A stretch of DNA of 64,000 nucleotides, taken from assembly GCA_033064195.1 (NCBI GenBank), contig JARBJD010000096.1:62001-126000 (forward strand). Direction: 5' to 3'. The notes below the pieces were generated by a model. It worked only from the letters and a program-made list of their open reading frames with translations. It made no database searches and was not told the origin of the DNA. How positions within the stretch are numbered: position 1 is the stretch's first letter; the number at the start of each line of letters is the position of its first letter. This DNA is from Blattamonas nauphoetae. Its lineage: Eukaryota; Preaxostyla; Oxymonadida. Positions 62,125-64,000 of this stretch are shown here, in pieces. The position numbers and the translations under genes were made by a program.

Positions 62125-63198
62125 CTATTCCTGTTTTGAAAGGTTCATTCCCTGCCGGTTGTTCCATCTGATCGAGTAATAAACAATCCATCTTCCATCG
62201 AATTCATTTTTGTTGTTGTGCAGCTTTGCTTCCATCGCATCTTCGATTCCCTCCATTCTCAACATTCGAAGTATTATCATCCCCTTCTTTTGCACTTTTC
62301 CGCTTTGATAGTTCCATTCCCGCTGGGTATCGATCATTTCAATCAGAAAATCCCAGATTGTCTCATCATCTTCGAAGATGGTGAGACTGCTTGGGATCGT
62401 GGGAATTACTGGCATAAACATAACGAATTCCATTATCGGTTGATAATAAGGAGAGATGCGGAGGAGAAGCCCGAGGATTAATAGAAAATTCGCTGATTGG
62501 TCTCCATCGATGATCGAAAAACGATTCACGCATAAATGCCTAATATACTGCTCCGAAGGGGCCAGAACTTGCTGATAAACTGTTCCGTGAACATTTTGTT
62601 GTTCATCCCATTCTTCAATTTTGATACTGGCGAGACTCTCGGGAGTTGTGGGCCAGAGTGTGTCGCGGACACTTTTCATGAGACAGGTGTGGATATCGAC
62701 TGCTTCGGCGAATGAAAGCGACAGTGGATTGAGGGTGGTGATGAGTTGAGGGAGCAGATCAGCTTTGAAGAGGTCAAGTCGGATGTTAGGTGAGCACCAA
62801 TTGATCAGAGAATTGATTATCTTCATCATTGTGGTGGTGATTGCTCGATTGGGAGAAGATATGAGCACCACAATGCATTGTACGAAGTTTGTCAACGATT
62901 CATCAGTGGTTTGCCCAAAGTTGCTGAGAAAAATATCTGCTGACGAACGAGTCTTTGGATCCACAGAAGTGAGAAATTTCACGGCCTTCACTTCCAGAGA
63001 GTCATCAAGTGCAGCCTGTATCTTTACAGTGGCAACGAGTGACTGAAAAACAACGGTTCTCTCGTGTTCTGAATCAACGCTATTGCCATCCCAATTCAGG
63101 AAAGCTGAACTGTCTGCAGAACATGAAAAGTAGTGAGAAGAGATACCAGGGCAAGCGAAATCAGTGGACGCATCAATCTTCGTGTCAATCACTGTCAT
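62125..63198 (-). CDS. FLNW-family protein, 357 aa, intact
   Basis: I choose ATG 63198 (MTVIDTKIDASTDFACPG) over ATG 63219, because 63198 gives the 26-nt motif spacing and the 357-residue length of the other members. Landmarks: DSSAFLNWDGNSVDSE, VVFQSLVATVKIQAALDDSL, FVQCIVVLISSPNRAITTTM, LFKADLLPQLITTLNPLSLS, SEQYIRHLCVNRFSIIDGDQ, TIPSSLTIFEDDETIWDFLI, LRMLRMEGIEDAMEAKLHNN and SIRWNNRQGMNLSKQE. The N-terminal ACPGISSHYFSCSADSS resembles that of the gene at 6245 (SPGISSQNLSCSPDCSS), so these two form a subfamily. No damage seen. Confidence 0.9.
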   Translation of the reverse strand: MTVIDTKIDASTDFACPGISSHYFSCSADSSAFLNWDGNSVDSEHERTVVFQSLVATVKIQAALDDSLEVKAVKFLTSVDPKTRSSADIFLSNFGQTTDESLTNFVQCIVVLISSPNRAITTTMMKIINSLINWCSPNIRLDLFKADLLPQLITTLNPLSLSFAEAVDIHTCLMKSVRDTLWPTTPESLASIKIEEWDEQQNVHGTVYQQVLAPSEQYIRHLCVNRFSIIDGDQSANFLLILGLLLRISPYYQPIMEFVMFMPVIPTIPSSLTIFEDDETIWDFLIEMIDTQREWNYQSGKVQKKGMIILRMLRMEGIEDAMEAKLHNNKNEFDGRWIVYYSIRWNNRQGMNLSKQE

Positions 63199-63224
63199 TG
63201 TTTCTGATTCTGAGTTCATTTACA

Positions 63225-63236
63225 CGTTATGGGTCA
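63225..63236 (-). promoter_or_regulatory. FLNW start-proximal motif (TGACCCATAACG)
   Basis: 26 nt before ATG 63198. It decides the start codon, since it would be only 5 nt from ATG 63219. Confidence 0.65.
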
Positions 63237-63309
63237 GATGTAAGAATCCGTGAAACGAAGATAATGAGATGAAAGAATCGTCCAGAAGGAAGAAGAAATA
63301 ATCAAATCA

Positions 63310-63600
63310 TGAGGACTGAGATTATCGATGAAAGAAGATGAAGTTTGGAGGGAGAAGGGGGATTTGTTGAGGAGATATCGTTTCAAACGACGACACAAAG
63401 GTGTGACAGAGTAGCTCTGGCCTCACTCGTGTGCATGTCATTGTTTCGCGACGTTGATGGACACAATAAAGAGACTTCGGTCATATTGACGAAGATTCAC
63501 TTCGAAACTCACGAATCAACACCTTCCCTCTCCTTCACTCTCGACGACCCTCTCATCGTCTGCTCCGCTGTTTGTTCTTGTTCCGCGACATACTCGACAG
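63310..63600 (-). pseudogene. Coiled-coil gene fragment (copy 3)
   Basis: The minus-strand stretch near 63510-63600 (GVPVEYVAEQEQTAEQTMRG, then SSRVKEREGVDS) matches 53830-53940 and 57000-57075. It is broken by stops. Same position relative to the FLNW gene as the other two copies. Confidence 0.35.
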
Positions 63601-63609
63601 GGACTCCAC

Positions 63610-64000
63610 TGTCGCCAGCTGTCCTTGCTGTCACCAGACAGCACCGATGCATGGAGTCAGCGAAGGCAACGATGTCATGTGCGTCTGGCCCGAATGCCAG
63701 CGACTGCGGAGACGATGTGGCAAGTCGCGATGGCGGCTGTTTCGGTGTTCAGTCGGTCTGCTGAACTTTTCAACGTCGTGTTGGCTTGTGCTCCTTCCGC
63801 CCAAGTCAACCAATATCAATCTCGTCCTTCCTTCGAGTGTGGTTGGAGTTGGGTTTGGCGAAGAGTGAGGGGACAGCCGGTCATCAGTTGCGATGTCGTC
63901 GGCGAGAGCGACGAAAAGTGACGCTGAGTTTCGTCTGCCGCTGCGGAGACAGGCGGAGAGATGTGCGGGAGTGGAATTGGGCACTTTCCCCGCTTCGCCT
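63610..64000 (+). repeat. Dispersed block D, cut by the window end
   Basis: The plus frame EGNDVMC..., with ASGPNASDCGDDVASRDGGC, is the best example of the SGxNxxDCG signature in these blocks. It continues to the end of the window. Confidence 0.5.

Noticed and set aside
63199-63219. ATG 63219 as the start of the last FLNW gene
   Set aside because: It would sit 5 nt from the motif and add seven residues not found in other members.
1-64000. Retroelements, Polinton-like or viral genes
   Set aside because: I found no reverse transcriptase, integrase, protease, polymerase B, capsid or envelope motif, and no long terminal repeats; the mobile elements seen are short TIR DNA transposons.
1-64000. 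tRNA and rRNA genes
   Set aside because: No cloverleaf with matching A and B boxes and no conserved rRNA core sequence noticed by eye on either strand; a covariance-model scan would settle this.

Overview
This is a nuclear segment of a protist genome: about 45% GC, with many very short GT-AG introns (29-148 nt where I can place them, most with GTAT or GTTT donors) and intact eukaryotic housekeeping genes. TAA, TAG and TGA all end plausible genes, so the standard code fits. The dominant feature is a repetitive protein family of about 357 residues (CSAFLNW, DLIPQLI, SEKYIWHLC and SIKWNNLLGMNL motifs). From memory this is a very large family of hypothetical proteins in the oxymonad flagellate Blattamonas nauphoetae, so an oxymonad (Preaxostyla) is my best guess; that assignment was not checked against a database. 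I call the family 'FLNW' and read it as an alpha-helical, armadillo/HEAT-type solenoid by inference.

Layout. 0.5-3.5 kb and 16.4-22.0 kb form a diverged inverted duplication built around a coiled-coil gene; the right arm carries two extra DNA transposons with clean target-site duplications, and for one of them the left arm preserves the empty site. 3.7-5.8 kb is a 16-bp satellite. 6.2-10.3 kb holds two FLNW copies (one broken) and decayed beta-helix gene pieces. 10.6-14.7 kb holds a six-exon ESCRT-III Snf7-type gene, a 3'-truncated long-chain acyl-CoA synthetase and an intact FLNW gene. 22.3-23.3 kb is a broken FLNW copy. 24.3-42.3 kb is the ordinary gene-dense core: a G3BP-like NTF2+RRM protein, a two-RRM protein, a 2,437-residue orphan transcribed divergently from it, a 462-residue orphan, a divergent FLNW relative, two tandem FLNW genes, a possible small spliced gene and a cyclin. 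42.5-64 kb is an array of FLNW modules, all on the minus strand, repeating every 3.0-3.6 kb; several are broken by transposons or a minisatellite.

Main discoveries. (1) Nine FLNW copies, intact or broken, have a 12-nt motif, TGACCCATAACG or close, with 26 or 27 nt between it and the ATG; removing a transposon restores the same spacing for a tenth. (2) Four terminal-inverted-repeat elements are mapped to the base: 858 bp (4-bp duplication), 916 bp (8 bp), 1,989 bp (12 bp) and 3,788 bp (8 bp). None shows a recognisable transposase. The 3,788-bp one carries about 3 kb of a host beta-helix surface-type gene, and the 858-bp one carries a small spliced gene. (3) A 49-bp bidirectional promoter contains a perfect 9-bp inverted repeat. 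I saw no rRNA, tRNA, CRISPR, reverse transcriptase, integrase, capsid or envelope signature.
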